In this document: piece by piece, positions 11,731-25,300 of the stretch
Layout of the letters: every line of letters starts with the position of its first letter
How positions within the stretch are numbered: the first letter of the stretch is position 1
NCBI RefSeq assembly: GCF_900090045.1
Contig: NC_041788.1
Span: 2,158,501-2,222,500 of the forward strand
Length of the DNA: 64,000 nt
Direction: 5' to 3'
From: Plasmodium malariae
Lineage: Eukaryota; Apicomplexa; Aconoidasida; Haemosporida; Plasmodiidae
Notes under the pieces: model-generated
Seen by the model: only the letters and a program-made list of their open reading frames with translations
Told to the model about the DNA's origin: nothing
The model's database searches: none
Translations under genes and position numbers: made by a program

Positions 11731-12973
11731 TCTCTGTAGTCAAGTTTTTTAATACCTTTTTACCTATAAAAAACAAAAAACTTTGCTACTCTTAAAATTA
11801 CATCATGTATATTTCGCAAGGAGAAAACAAATATGAGAATTCGAAAATTCCCTGCAAAGTTTTAAAGGGGGGTTCAAAAAAAAAAAAAAAAAAAAAAAAA
11901 TTCACCTAATTAATAATTTATGCGCATATTTGTTAATAAACAGGGTAAAAAAGGATTTTTATTATTTTAATAAATTACAAATTTATATAAAAAGAAAAAA
12001 AATATTAGTAACACTAATAATAGCAGTTACAAATAAATTAATATTGCTTTTTATTATATATTATTGCTCATTTTTGACTATTATACCATTTATAAAGAAA
12101 TTCTAAAATAATTTTTATATTTTGCTTTATTCCGAATATAAGAAACATTTATATTTTCTTTGTTATATTAAATTATATATACTCATGTATATATATAAAT
12201 ATATATACATATATGTATGTTCATAAATGTACGTATATAATTGTATTTATATAAATGTATGTACATAAATGTATGTATATAAATATATGTATATAAATGT
12301 ATGTATATAAATGTATGTAAGTGTATGTATATATATATGTATGTATATATATATGTATGTATATATATATGTATGTATGTAAAACGATAATTACAGGAAA
12401 AAGAGAAAAAAAAAAGAAACTAAAAGAGCAAAACCAACGAAATTGAAGAAATTCCGTTACAATTAAAACATACTTAAGGAAGAAAAAAACAAAAGGACTG
12501 ATGTTTTTTCACTTGTTTGATTTATTTTTAAAGGTTTAATTTATGTATTTTTTTATGAATTTATTCACATATTTAGAACGTAAATAAAACAGAAATATAA
12601 GATATTTTTGTTGACCGTAGTGCTTTCCGTCTGTTTTAGCTGTTAGCTGATGTACTAGATTTATACATATATATATATATGCAGTTATATATGCATATGT
12701 GCGTTCCCGTATTTGTATATATATATATATATACACATATGTATATGTACAATATGCACATGTAAGTGTGCCATACGATGTGCTTATCTTCAGCTCATGA
12801 ACGAACTACTTTATATAAGAACAAGCATTATCTATGCTTCTTGAATTTTGAGTTTTAAAATGATGAGTAATTATTCTTCAAAATTTGTTCATATGTTATA
12901 TTCACGCATTTAATACTGTAATATTAAAGAGAGAAACGAAAAAGAGAATAAAGAGGATAAAGGGGGGTAAAAC

Positions 12974-13005
<32 letters not shown>

Positions 13006-13252
13006 AAATTGAACTTTTGTTTTTTTGTTACGTATATTGTTTTATATACACATACTTACAGAAATACGCAAACATATTTACGTACCTCCGTGTCCATCCA
13101 TATATATATACATTCATCTTTATACGTATACATAAGCACAGTTGTGCGTAGACGTACATGTCAACCTTTTGTGTGGGAAAAGGGAATAACGTGTTACAAA
13201 AAGAAAACAGAAATTTAAGGGGACAGTAGCGTTGAATATATTGAGAAGCAAG
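10853..13252. other. divergent promoter region between GyrA and the P4-ATPase
   Basis: About 2.4 kb of spacer between two head-to-head genes. It contains poly-A runs at 11695-11727, 11878-11900 and 12974-12998, and a long TATG/TATA repeat block at 12180-12382. No ORF here looks coding. Regulatory elements for both genes are presumably inside, but none is recognisable by eye. Confidence 0.55.
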
Positions 13253-15185
13253 ATGGTAGATGATGAAGAGTTAAGAAGACTACGTTTTGTTTTGAGTAAA
13301 AAAGTAGGGAAAATAAAATATTTTTTCTCCTATTTATTATACAAGCTCTTTAACCATTTTTATAATAAAAAAAACAAAAAAAGAGAGAGATATGTAAATA
13401 TCCATGGAAGAACATCTCCAAAATTTTTTTGTGATAATAAAATAAGAAGTACAAAATATACCGTTTTATCATTTATACCTTTATTTTTATTTTATCAATT
13501 TGCTGATTTTTTAAATTTATTTTATTTATGTGTATCACTTTTGCAAATAATACCAATATTTAATACAGGATATGTATTTACATTTGTAGCACCTCTTATC
13601 TTTATTATTTTCATTAGCTTAATAAATGAGGTAGTAGATGATCTTAAAAGATTTATAAAAGATTTAGAAAACAATAATGAAATATATTACGCACTTTTAG
13701 AAAATGGAAATTTTGAAAAAATATATTCAAAAGATATAAAAGTGGGGGATATCATTTTAATTAAGTCAAAACAAAGAGCTCCAGCAGATTGTATCTTACT
13801 AAGAAATTTAAATAAAAATGAAGAATATACATTTAAGGTAGAAGAGAAGAAGCTATTTGGTAATATAAAATTAAACAAAAACTCCAATGTGTATAATAAA
13901 ATAAATAAAAGTTATTACCATTTCAATAAAAATATTGACAATGAATTAATTGATGATCGATATAATGAGTCAAATAATAATTACAGTGAAACTAGTAATA
14001 ATTTGTTGTTTAGTGAAAATGAAAAATCACAAAATGGAATGAAAGAAAAAAGTTATATGTTAAAGGACAAAGACCAGATTAGTCATAAGAATGATATTAA
14101 TGGATTAAACTCAAAAAATGACGCACAAACGAAAAAGAAAAAAAAAAAAAAAAAAAAAAGCAACAACAATACTAGTAGTATTAGTAGTGATAGTGATGGA
14201 GATAACAACAATAATAGCAACACTAACAACTGTAACAATAACAGTTATGATAACAATAACAGTAACGGTAACACTAACATGAACACTAACATGAACACTA
14301 ACATGAACACTAACATGAACACTAACGTTAACAATGATAATAGCGGAAGTGGTAGTAGTAAGAGGAAGAGCAGTAAGAACAACAAGAAAAAAAAGAAAAA
14401 GAGAAAAAAGAAGAGTAGTGACAAAAGTGCGTCCAACGAAACAGCTAACTATACCTATGTGAAGACGGACAAGATTGATGGAGAAACTGATTGGAAAATT
14501 AAATATCCTATTCATATATTTCAAAATTTTAAAAGATTAAAAGATTTTTTCACGATTGATATATTATTTATTATAGAACAACCAAAGAATGATATTTACA
14601 AAATCGAAGGGTCCTTTGTTATATTTAAGTATAACCCTTATGGTGATTTTAAAACGGTTGAAAATAATAATAATGGCCTAAATGACAATCAACTTTTAAA
14701 TTATTCCTTCGATTTAGCAAAAGATGAAGGAGTAGATATAGAACCGAACGAAGACTATGCGGATGAAGAGGAAGAATACGACGACGATGATGACGAATTT
14801 GATGAAGACGATGAGGATGATGATGATGATGAGAATGGAAGTGATGAAGAAGAGGAAGAAATAGATGAACATTGTAATAAAAATAATCAAAAGAATAGAG
14901 ACGCTTATGATGAAGTGAATACATATGCTTATACTGAAGATGATGATAAAAGGAAATTAATAGATAAAGGATACATGAATTTAGAAGAAACCGAAGCAAA
15001 AGACACTGATTATATGTATAACAAAAAAGAAATTAATAAAGAAAAAGATATAGTAAAATTTGTAGATGTTGAAAAAGGAGGAGCAGGAGAATTAGAAAGA
15101 TTAAATGCTGCAAAAAATAATAATAATAATAAAAATAATAATAATAGTAATAATAATAATAATAATAAAAATAATAATAATAATA

Positions 15186-15228
<43 letters not shown>

Positions 15229-15236
15229 TAATAATA

Positions 15237-15275
<39 letters not shown>

Positions 15276-18200
15276 GTTATGTTAATGATAGAAGCATGTG
15301 TAGTGTATTTAATAATGAAGATAATTTTAATTTTTATAATGTTAATTATAGAAAGAAGTTAAGTTATGACAACTTTATCCTATTTAACTCAGTTATAACC
15401 AGTTCAGATGTTATATGTTTAGTTATATATACAGGAAGTGATACAAGGGTGAATATGAGTACACAAATTAGTAAAATGAAGCGAGGAATGATAGATAAGA
15501 AGTTGAATGTGATAACTCTTTTTTTATTTATTATACTAGCTCTATTTTCTATGTATATGTGCTCAATCAAATTAAACCATTTGTGGTATTTGAATTTTAT
15601 TCGTTTTGTTTTATTATTTTCTTCTGTTATACCTATATCATTAAGTGTTAATTTGAATATTGCTAAAATATATTACACATTTGTAATTCAGAAGGATAAA
15701 GAAATAGAAACAACAATAATAAAAAATAGTTCAATTATTGAAAATTTTGGTGATGTGGATTATATTTTTACTGATAAAACAGGAACGTTGACCGAAAATG
15801 TTATGGTACTTAAAGTAATACATATCGGTTTAGATGTTATACATGCAGAGAGTGAAAAAAATATGTTACAGAATAATATGGAAAATAAAGTTAAAGCAAA
15901 TTATAATAAAAATATGCTTTCGTACAATTTAGATGATATAAATGAAGATGTAGATGCTTCATCTTTACAACTGTCTTCTAATTATTCAAAACATGATCGA
16001 AGAAGTAAAATGAATAATAAAGGTAATGATTATGCAGCTTTTAATTATGATATAGAGAGTGGTAAGAATAAGAATGATATGCAAACATTACGACAGCTGA
16101 GTAAGGCAAATGTCGTTGAACATATTAATATTAATGATGAAGATGATTTTGACTATGGTAATTTTAGTCAACATGGTAAGTCTAATTTTGCGGAAAACAA
16201 TTTCCGTGATATGAATATCAAAATATTTAAACAAAATAATTTAGGATTAAATCAAAACATGGCACAAAAAAGAACTGATATGTTAAAGAAAAATAATATT
16301 ATTCATATGGAAAAAAAGAAAAAAGTAGAACAAATGGTAGATGAATTTTTAAAATATAAATCAGACCCATTAGATTATTATAATGATAATGTAGAAGATA
16401 TCGAGTTTTTAAAAAAACATAGAGTATTTCAAACGTTTTTATCCTTTCTCATTTGTAATAATATTAGAACATTAGCAAAAGAAAATAATAGCAAAGAAAA
16501 GGCAAAAAAAAAAAAGAACATAAAGAAAAAGATTTTCAAAAAAATTTTTATTATATACTAAAAGTCAATAGAAGGAGTAAAAAAAAAGATAGCAAAATGA
16601 ATAAAAAGGACAAAAATGTAGAAAATAATACTAATAGTAAATTTACTTACGATAAGAATTATTTTGAATCCAACAGCTCAGAAGATGCCGAAACGTTTTC
16701 GCACTCAGATGTAAGTTATCAGTGTTCTTCCCCTGATGAACTAGCCTTCTTAAAATATGCAACTAATTGTGGTTTTATTTTAAAAAAAAAAACAGCTAGT
16801 AAAATTGAAATTAAATATAAAAATATCATTCTCGAATATGATATATTATTACATATACCCTTTTCCTCAGAAACGAAAAGAATGAGTATTTTTGTGAGAA
16901 ATATAAAAAATAGAAATATCTACTTCTTCATTAAAGGTGCAGACAATATATTAATAAAAAAATGCCATGAAAAATATAAAACATTTATATATGAAGAGAG
17001 TGATCATCTCTCAAATCTGGGGTTACGAGTTTTAGTTCATGGATTTTTAAATATAGAAGAGCAGTTTTTCCACAACTTTTCCACACTATATAACAAAAAC
17101 AAGGATGTCAAAGGACAACTAGAAAATATATTAGATTATGTTGAAAAGAATATCAAGGTGTTGGCAATAACCGGTGTTGAGGACAAGTTACAGGAGGTAA
17201 GAAGAAAAATAACCCATCTAACAGCCTTTTCTGCGTGTCTTGCGCATATAGATGTATGTGCACATATTTGTATACGTCTGCATATATATATATATGCATA
17301 TATTGGCGCATACGCGTATATATGTGCACATTTTTGTGTGCTTCTTTCATTGCAGGGAGTTGGAAAGACCATCGAGATGCTGTACAACAGTGGCATAAAA
17401 GTCTGGGTGTTGACAGGAGACAAAATAGAAACAGCAATATGTATTTGCAAAAATGCTAATATAAAAAAGAAGAAGCACAATATTTACATATTCAGGCATG
17501 AAAATATTAAGAGCACTTCTAACCTAATAAGAGAGTTTAACTCCATTTTAAATAATATAGATTCCTATGTTTTATTTTTTGATAATATTATCATACAAAA
17601 TTGTATTAAATATATTCCTAATGCCTTTGTCGATTTCGCGGCAAATGCACGTGCAGTGGTAATACATTTACAGAAAACATTAAAATATGAAAATATTAAT
17701 AAAGATGATATATAGTTCTTTTTTCCTAGAGTGAAAATCATAGGAAAGTAGTGCTTCGCGATATTTGCTTGTTTGTTACTATGTGCGACATGAAATGTTT
17801 ATCCGTTTGTTCCTCCTTTTTTCTTTTTTTTTCGTATTCTTTCTCCATTTGTTCATATATTTATTGCCATTTTCCCATCATTATTTCTTCATTTCCCATC
17901 CACGCAGGTTTGCTGCAGGTGTAGCCCTATAGAGAAGAAGGAAATTGCGGTTTTAATAAAAACAATTAAGAGAAAGAAAATTTTGTGTATAGGTGACGGG
18001 GGTAATGATGTTGCTATGATTCAGTCGGCAGATATTGGTATTGGTGTATTAGGAAAAGAAGGAAAACAAGTTGTTCATGATAGTGATATAATTGTTTCAA
18101 AATTTAAAAACATAAAAAAGTTAATACTTTATTATGGGAATAATACTTTTTTGCAAACATCATCCCTATGCTCCTTTTTAATTCACAGGGGATTTATTTT

Positions 18201-19298
18201 AACCTATTTGCAATTTATATACAGTTATATTTTTTTCAGTATTCCCGTTTCAATTTTTCAAGTTAGTGCACATTACGAGAAAAGAAGAGAAAAAAGAATG
18301 TACATGCATAGATTGTGGAAAAGAAAAAGTGAACACACGAACATGTGTGTATAATATTTGTATTTATCAGTTTATAAATTTTTGCATACATAATATATAT
18401 ATGTATATATATTGTATGTATATACTTTTGTGTATATTTTTAGGGTTGGTTGCAAATTGGTTACACGACTTACTACACAACTGCGCCCTTTTTGTCCCTT
18501 CTGCTGGATATAAAGATAAAGAAAAACTTGATATATTTGTACCCAGAAATTTATAAAAATAAAAAGCATAAAAGGAAGTTGGATCTTAAGTCCTTTTTTA
18601 TTATCGTGTGGATATCTATTTTTCAGGTAATGAGCTTATTCGCGAATATCTTCGCGTATTTACTTATATATGTAATTATGTACATATTTCCGTATACACA
18701 TGCAAAAATTTGCGCATATGGATGCAAATGACCGTAGTGCGTATTTGTATATATTTAATTAAATTGTCATTTTCATGTTTTGCTGCAGGGAACTGTTGTT
18801 ATGCTGGGAGCGCTGAAATTGTTCAACGATAACTACAACAATCTTATAAACATATCATTTTCGTCCTTAATTGTTTTAGAAATAATGAATATACATTTGG
18901 AAGTGGAATCATGGTTAAACTACAAAAAGTTTTATTTACCGTTTATTCTTAAATTTTGCACGCAAAACAAGATAAAACGCAAATATATGCATATGTTCGT
19001 ATGATTGTACGTGCGTGTACATATATATACTCGTACATGTACGTACACACATGCACATGTGTTGTACGCTTTACCCTTTTATAGGCACCCATTAATGATA
19101 TCGGCAAATTTGTGCTCCTTCATTGTTTACATTTTTTCGATGTTCATACTGAGGAACTATTTCGATATTATGCAAATCATGTCAGTTATGTTTTGGTACA
19201 AAGTTATATTAATTGTTCTCTTCGCTTGGTTACCTTTTTATATAATTAAAAAAGTAAAAAATATTATTACGCCTTCTCAATTTTTTAAACTTGCATGA
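13253..19298 (+). CDS. P4-type phospholipid-transporting ATPase (Neo1/ATP9-like)
   Basis: A lipid flippase. Predicted exons: 13253-17196, 17356-17658, 17908-18261, 18444-18626, 18789-18994 (this donor is uncertain) and 19085-19298. All joins keep phase and give about 1,734 residues if one base is added in the A12 run at 16504-16515, where the reading frame breaks. Landmarks in order: first membrane pair, actuator motif DGETDWK, PISLSVNLN in the fourth helix, phosphorylation motif DKTGTLTEN, EDKLQE|GVGKTIEML spanning intron 1, VLTGDKIET and GDGGNDVAMIQSADIGIG, then six C-terminal helices. DGETDWK rather than DGETNLK is typical of Neo1/ATP9A, the P4 subgroup that works without a CDC50 partner. 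The actuator and nucleotide domains hold large Asn, Lys and acidic inserts. The start is the ATG at 13253 (MVDDEELRRLRF). Confidence 0.88.
16504..16515 (+). other. homopolymer frame break in the P4-ATPase
   Basis: The frame reaching this A12 run ends at a TAA at 16559-16561. The frame that continues the protein (KEHKEKDFQKNFYYILK and onward) is open straight through the same place. One extra A, or two fewer, joins them. No GT...AG pair explains the switch. It is most likely a homopolymer miscount, but a true frameshift is not excluded. Confidence 0.8.
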
Positions 19299-19370
19299 GA
19301 TATTAAAATATCAGCTACGCAGTTTTTGGATCTGTCAGATTTTACCCTTTTTCGAGTGATATAGACCATT

Positions 19371-22300
19371 CTATTGATTAAACCAGTTAAACGCTCTTTC
19401 AATTTCTTTACAAGCCTATAAAGTGAAATAGTATATAAGTCGTATATGATAAGGTGTTATACATATTTTGTAACGCGTAGCATGTGTATAAATATGTCGA
19501 ATATACGTATATATATATGTATACACCTATACATGTATGCATGTGGGCATAGGTGCTCATTATTATAAAAACCTTTTAAGAATTATGAAAATTAAAAAAG
19601 ACGATTACCTGAATTAAATCGATAGATGTGCAATCCAAGTACGAGCTAAAGGCCTTTATCAGCAAACACATCATTACGCATAAATGCTCTGAAAAAGAAC
19701 CACATGCATACATTCATATGTTTGTATATATATGTTTACATATGTGTGTATATATGTGTGCACATAATTGTGTGTATATGTATATATATATGCATATGTG
19801 TGTGTACACATATGTGTGTTATTTTAAAATAATAAGCTGCACTTATTTTTAATAAAATATTGTCCCATAATAATTAAGTACATTTTGCAGCTACTTTTTA
19901 CAATTTTTTTTTTTTTTTCATTCAATTATTATTAATTTTCTTTTTTTTTTAACTTAAATTCCTTGTTTCGAATATAAAATTCAGTGGTATATTAACGCTG
20001 ACCGAATGGTAGTTGTAATTTTTTAAGTAGGAAGTATTTTGGTGGAGCAACACTGCACTATAGCCCGCCTACGAATGAATAAGTAAAAATGTCCGAGTAT
20101 AACGGAGATATAACATTATATATATGTATATATATATGTGTATGTATGTATGTATGTATTATGTATGTGTGCGTATGGGATAACAATTCTATTAGAAGGA
20201 AGTTAAAACTGGAATTAGGTTACATTACCATAATGTACTTATCAACGTTATTGGGGCAAATAAAAATATTATCTCCAATCCACGGGAATGAATGTTTATA
20301 CTTTTTCGAAATATATTTTTGCTTCATATATTTAATGTACATTTTTTGCCTTTTATATATGTGTACTAGTGTTCTAATATCCTGATCATATGTGTAAGTA
20401 TTATTAGAAACACTATTAATAAGGAAAGCATCGCCTCTGAATATGCTGTTAATATTCTTCCTTTTCCTTACACAATTTTTAGCAAAATTTACCCAAACGT
20501 TTCTATATTTTGAACATTTGTAATCACTCATTATAAAGTTGTTACTCTTGTCATACAGCTTATATAATTTTTTACTAATACTTTTATCATAGTCTATTTT
20601 TTGAATTAATTTATTGTGTATTTTCCTTAATTTTTTACTATTTTTAAAAGAATGTTTTTTCCAATTATTCTTTTTATTTCTACTTAAAGGTATGGAAGTG
20701 CCTACCGTTATATCGATATCCCCTTCAGAACCTTCAGAAGAACAATTTTTGTAGCATTTGTTGGAGTAAATTTCTTCCTCTTCTTGCTTTTCTTCATCAA
20801 ATATATATATTGGTTTGTGTAAGTAGAAGGAACAGTGTATATAGTCATTGTCCTTATCATCATTTGCTTCACTAAAATCGCTAGTATCATAATAATCCGA
20901 ATTAAAAGAACAGCGTGAGCTGTTATATTCGTTATTTAAAGGATCATCATCTCTATTATCTTTAAATTTTTCGTTTTGCATAAATAACAAATCATTTGAA
21001 CTCTCATAGAATTCGTATATGTTGTCTCCTATCATTTCTTCACCATACATTTTTTCCATTTCTTCCATTTGATTTCCATATATTTTTTCTACTCCTTTTT
21101 TACTACTGTTTCTTTTATCTTCCGCATTTTTGCTACCCCTCAGCAGCATAAATGAATTATAACCCCTGGAGTTGTTAACATTCTCGTTTACGTGCTTGAT
21201 AGTATCTTCCTCCACCCAATGTCCATTCAGTTCAAAATCTGATGAAGTTTCTACTTCTATATCGGCGTAGTCATGCAACTGATATGATGATTCGTTCACT
21301 TTCTGTTCTCTGTCTTTACTATTAAAATTTAGATTACCATTTACATGATCATGTATGCGATCATTTATATGATAATTTACATGACTTGCATGAAGAATGC
21401 TTTTTTCTTTTTGTGAGTAACTCCTTTCTTCTTTCCTTCCATTAGCATATTTCTTTATTTCCCCCTTTAAATAATTATCTTTAAAATTATTGTTATAAAA
21501 AAGAGAAATAAATTTATTTAATGTACTTTTATTATATGATTCCGCATAGTAATTAGTATGTATTGTAAACTCTCTGTATACAATGTGGTTAAACTCGATA
21601 ATATTTTTCTTCCTAAACTTTTCATATGTTATTGAATCATTTCTTAACAAAGATTGATTATTTAAAAAATTTATGAGAACATTATATAAATTAATCGTTT
21701 CTGAGGGTTTAGAAAAGTCTTTTATTCTTTCTTCATGTGAATCTTTCATAAAGCATTTTTCGTATATCTCATCAATATTTTTTTTTTTTCTTTTCTTTTT
21801 TTTTTTTTTTTTGCACATTTTTCCTTTCCATTTGCGTATTCCTCATTTTCATTTTCATTCCCATTATCCTTCTCTACTTCTTCAATCATTTCCCACTGAG
21901 TATCCTTATCATCATTATAATTCTTACCTGCGTTTCTAGTATTATTACTGTTATGAGTAGGATTCACGTTACAACTTGCTCTGCTATCAATTACATTATT
22001 ACTAGTAACTACACAATTAACATTTTTTTCAATGATATTAGTATCATCTTTTATACACTGCATTTCCTGCTCATCATCTCTTTGCTTGTTCATACCAACA
22101 TCATTTATACTTACATTATTAGAAAGTAGTATATTTTCAGCACTTGTTATATCATATGTTTTTGTATGTTTACTTGTTTCTATCAAATTAGATTTTATCT
22201 CTTTGTTTTTATAAATTTGTAACGTACTAGAATAATCTGTTTCATTTTTCGTCATTATGTAATGATATAATTTCTTGAATTTATTTTCTTCTCTTTGTAC

Positions 22301-25300
22301 TTTTATATGATTGTTTACGTAACCAATTGCTTTTAATTGTGGTCCTTTAAGTTTCTTTCTTTTTTTGAAAATATTGTTTACATTATTGTTTTCGCTACTG
22401 CTACTATTACATTTTTTTTTTTTTTTTTTTTTTTCTTCACGCAATAGTACACAAGAAATATTCGTTAAATTTGATGAGTAAAATTGGGCAGGATCTATGG
22501 TCTTGTCATCCTCTTTAGCCTCTTGTGAGTACTTTTTATTATACATCTTCTTTTTTTTGTTAACATTAAATAATTTGTCATATAAAGTAGTTTCTAATTT
22601 TATTATTTCATTTAATTCGTTGCTAATACTAGCATTCCCCTTTATACTTTCGAAAAATTCTATTATCTTTTGGTCTTTTATATTACATTGTATATCATCC
22701 GTAAATTTCATTACTAAACTATTATTATAATTTGGCATAAAAGTTTTTGTAGTATATTTCTGTCTATTCTTATTAATGCATTTAAATGCGTTTATTATGC
22801 TAAATCTTGCAACCTTTTCATTTTCTTCCATTTCTTTTGCTCCTATAGCTACTATGGTTTTTTTACCTTCCCCTTCTTTTGTTGTTTTCCCATCTTTCCT
22901 TTCCTTATATGACAATTCGTTGCATTCATCCAAAGACACTGCTGCCTCAATTTCCCTCTTATGAATAACATTATTATCAAGGTTAAAAAGGTCCTTCTCA
23001 TTTCTATAGTTTTCTATTGTTGCTATATTGTGTAGAGTGTTGAAAAAATGTACACAGTGCAGTTTAAAATATGAACATATCATTTTTATTTCTCTTATAT
23101 AATAAATACTGCCTAGTAGGGAAAAAGGATTAATGTAATGTCCTCTGAATCTTAATATATCAAATAAGGAGTTTAAACTATGCGGTAGAGTAAAATTATA
23201 AAAAACAGACTTAAGTATTTCATATTCATTACTACCTAAAAATTGTACTAACTTCATATCTATTTTTGCGTAATTTAAATAATTAACAGTTTTGAGAAAT
23301 AGAGTAGTAAAATATCGTATGGAAAAAAGATAGATTATTTTTATAATTTGATTCATAGGATATATAAAACAAGAGAATAAAAAATAAGTATATTTCTTTG
23401 TTCTGTGAACATTTTGGACATATTTCATTTTATATATTTCTTTTCTTCTAACATTAGTATACACATTTTTATTTTTTTTTTTTATGTACGCATTTTTTAA
23501 CCTTAAAATAAAGCAATTTAAAGGTGAATTAAACTCAAAGTGCACATTTCGGTTGAACACATAGTTTACATGAGATTTTTCATATTTATCGCTCTTCCTT
23601 ACCTCCGCTGCAATTGATGTATCATTAATATTGAAATAGGTGCGATCGTTATATACGCAAATATATGATTTTTTCTTCCTTAAAATGTCGAAATGTGTAT
23701 TACTACACTTTTCATAAGCAAAATTTATATTATACATATGTCTATTTTTAAAGCAACTCTTATCACTTGTTGAAGTTATTTTGTCTTCTGGAATTTCATC
23801 CTCCCCATTTTTACTTAGTCTCCTCCTTTTTGTATACTCAGGTACAACGTCATTTTTCTTAGCCCTAAGGCTGCTTTTGTCATCATAGTCTTCACCCGGA
23901 ATATATTCGATTTGGCTCATTTGGTTCATTTGGTTCGTATGGTTCATTTGGTTCGTTTGGTTCGTTTGGTTCATTTGGTCCGTTTGACTCGTTTGGTCCG
24001 TTTGACTCATTTGGTCCGTTTGACTCATTTGGTCCGTATGGTTCATTTGGTGCGTTTGGCTCATTTGGTCCGTATGGTTCATTTGGTGCGTTTGGCTCAA
24101 TTGGTCCGTATGGTTCATTTGGTCCGTTTGACTCATTCGATATATTCGGCTCTTTAGATTATTTTCCACCTTTTCATTTTTTTCTTTTTTTCTTTTCAAG
24201 TCCCATTTTTCATCCTTTTGATGCACTTTCCATTTCTTTGTATTATTTCCCTGTATGCTCTTCTTCCTCTTGTTCTCCTCTTTTTGGCTCCTCTTTGTGC
24301 ACTTAAAATTATAACATCTGTTATGAAAAAATATAGAGGAGTCATAAAAGTTAAGGTTATTATGCCATTCGAAAATGGGTTGTTGTACGATTTCCGATAA
24401 GTAGGTTTTATTCCCATTACTATTATTATTTTCACTAAAAGTATTGTTTAATTGCTGAAAAATGTTTGTATATATTTTGTAAAAATCGTAAACAAGGAGC
24501 TCATTTTTATGAACAAGCGAATCAACACCTTTCATTTTGTCCTTAAAATGGGCACAGTTACAAAAAATGCACATATTTTTTCCCTTAGTACGGGCATTTA
24601 CGTAAATTATGCTCTTTTTTAAATATTGCTTAAAGTAGGAATAGTCCATTTGTTCCTTTAGTTTTATGGGGTAAAAGACTGTATCACTTTTGTAAGAATC
24701 AGCATCTGTAGAAACATACATAAATTCATCATCGCTATGGTTGTTATTGTGCATCTCTTCGTTATGATTCCCTTCGTTTGTCCCTTCGTCTTTACTGCTT
24801 CCACACATGCCACTTCTGGCAGGCATGCCATCTCCTCTATAATTAAAAAATTTGTCATTTATGAAATTGTAAAACTCCATTTTTATATTTTCCTTCAAAT
24901 TAAACCTCTTTCTAAATCTTTTTTCTAATTGGTTGTATAAACTATAATTTATGGGAATATTAGAAAAAATATTTTTACAATTTTTATACAATGTAGAATT
25001 CAGTGTATGACTAAAATGGTTCAATACCTCTCTTAAATGGTTATCGTATTTCTTTAAATTTTTTGGGATCATACAACTCCCTGAATTATCCAAACCCATA
25101 AGGTCAAATGGTAACGTAGTCGTATCAGTGTCAACATGAATATTCATTTTACCCTTTACATATTTTTCACAAAAAATAGAATTGCCTAAATTTTTTTCTG
25201 AGGAAAAATATTTCGATACTATTTCTTTACAAGAGCTGTAATAGTTTCTTTTTTTTCTTCTTCTTCTTCTTTTATCTTCTTTAATATATTGTGTTATAAT

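Noticed and set aside
14111..14999. Long minus-strand ORFs opposite the P4-ATPase inserts
   Set aside because: They are shadows of Asn/Lys/Asp-rich codons and read as V/I/T or L/H repeats.
15105..15362. Plus-strand ORF of almost pure isoleucine
   Set aside because: Out-of-frame reading of the AAT (Asn) repeat in the P4-ATPase.
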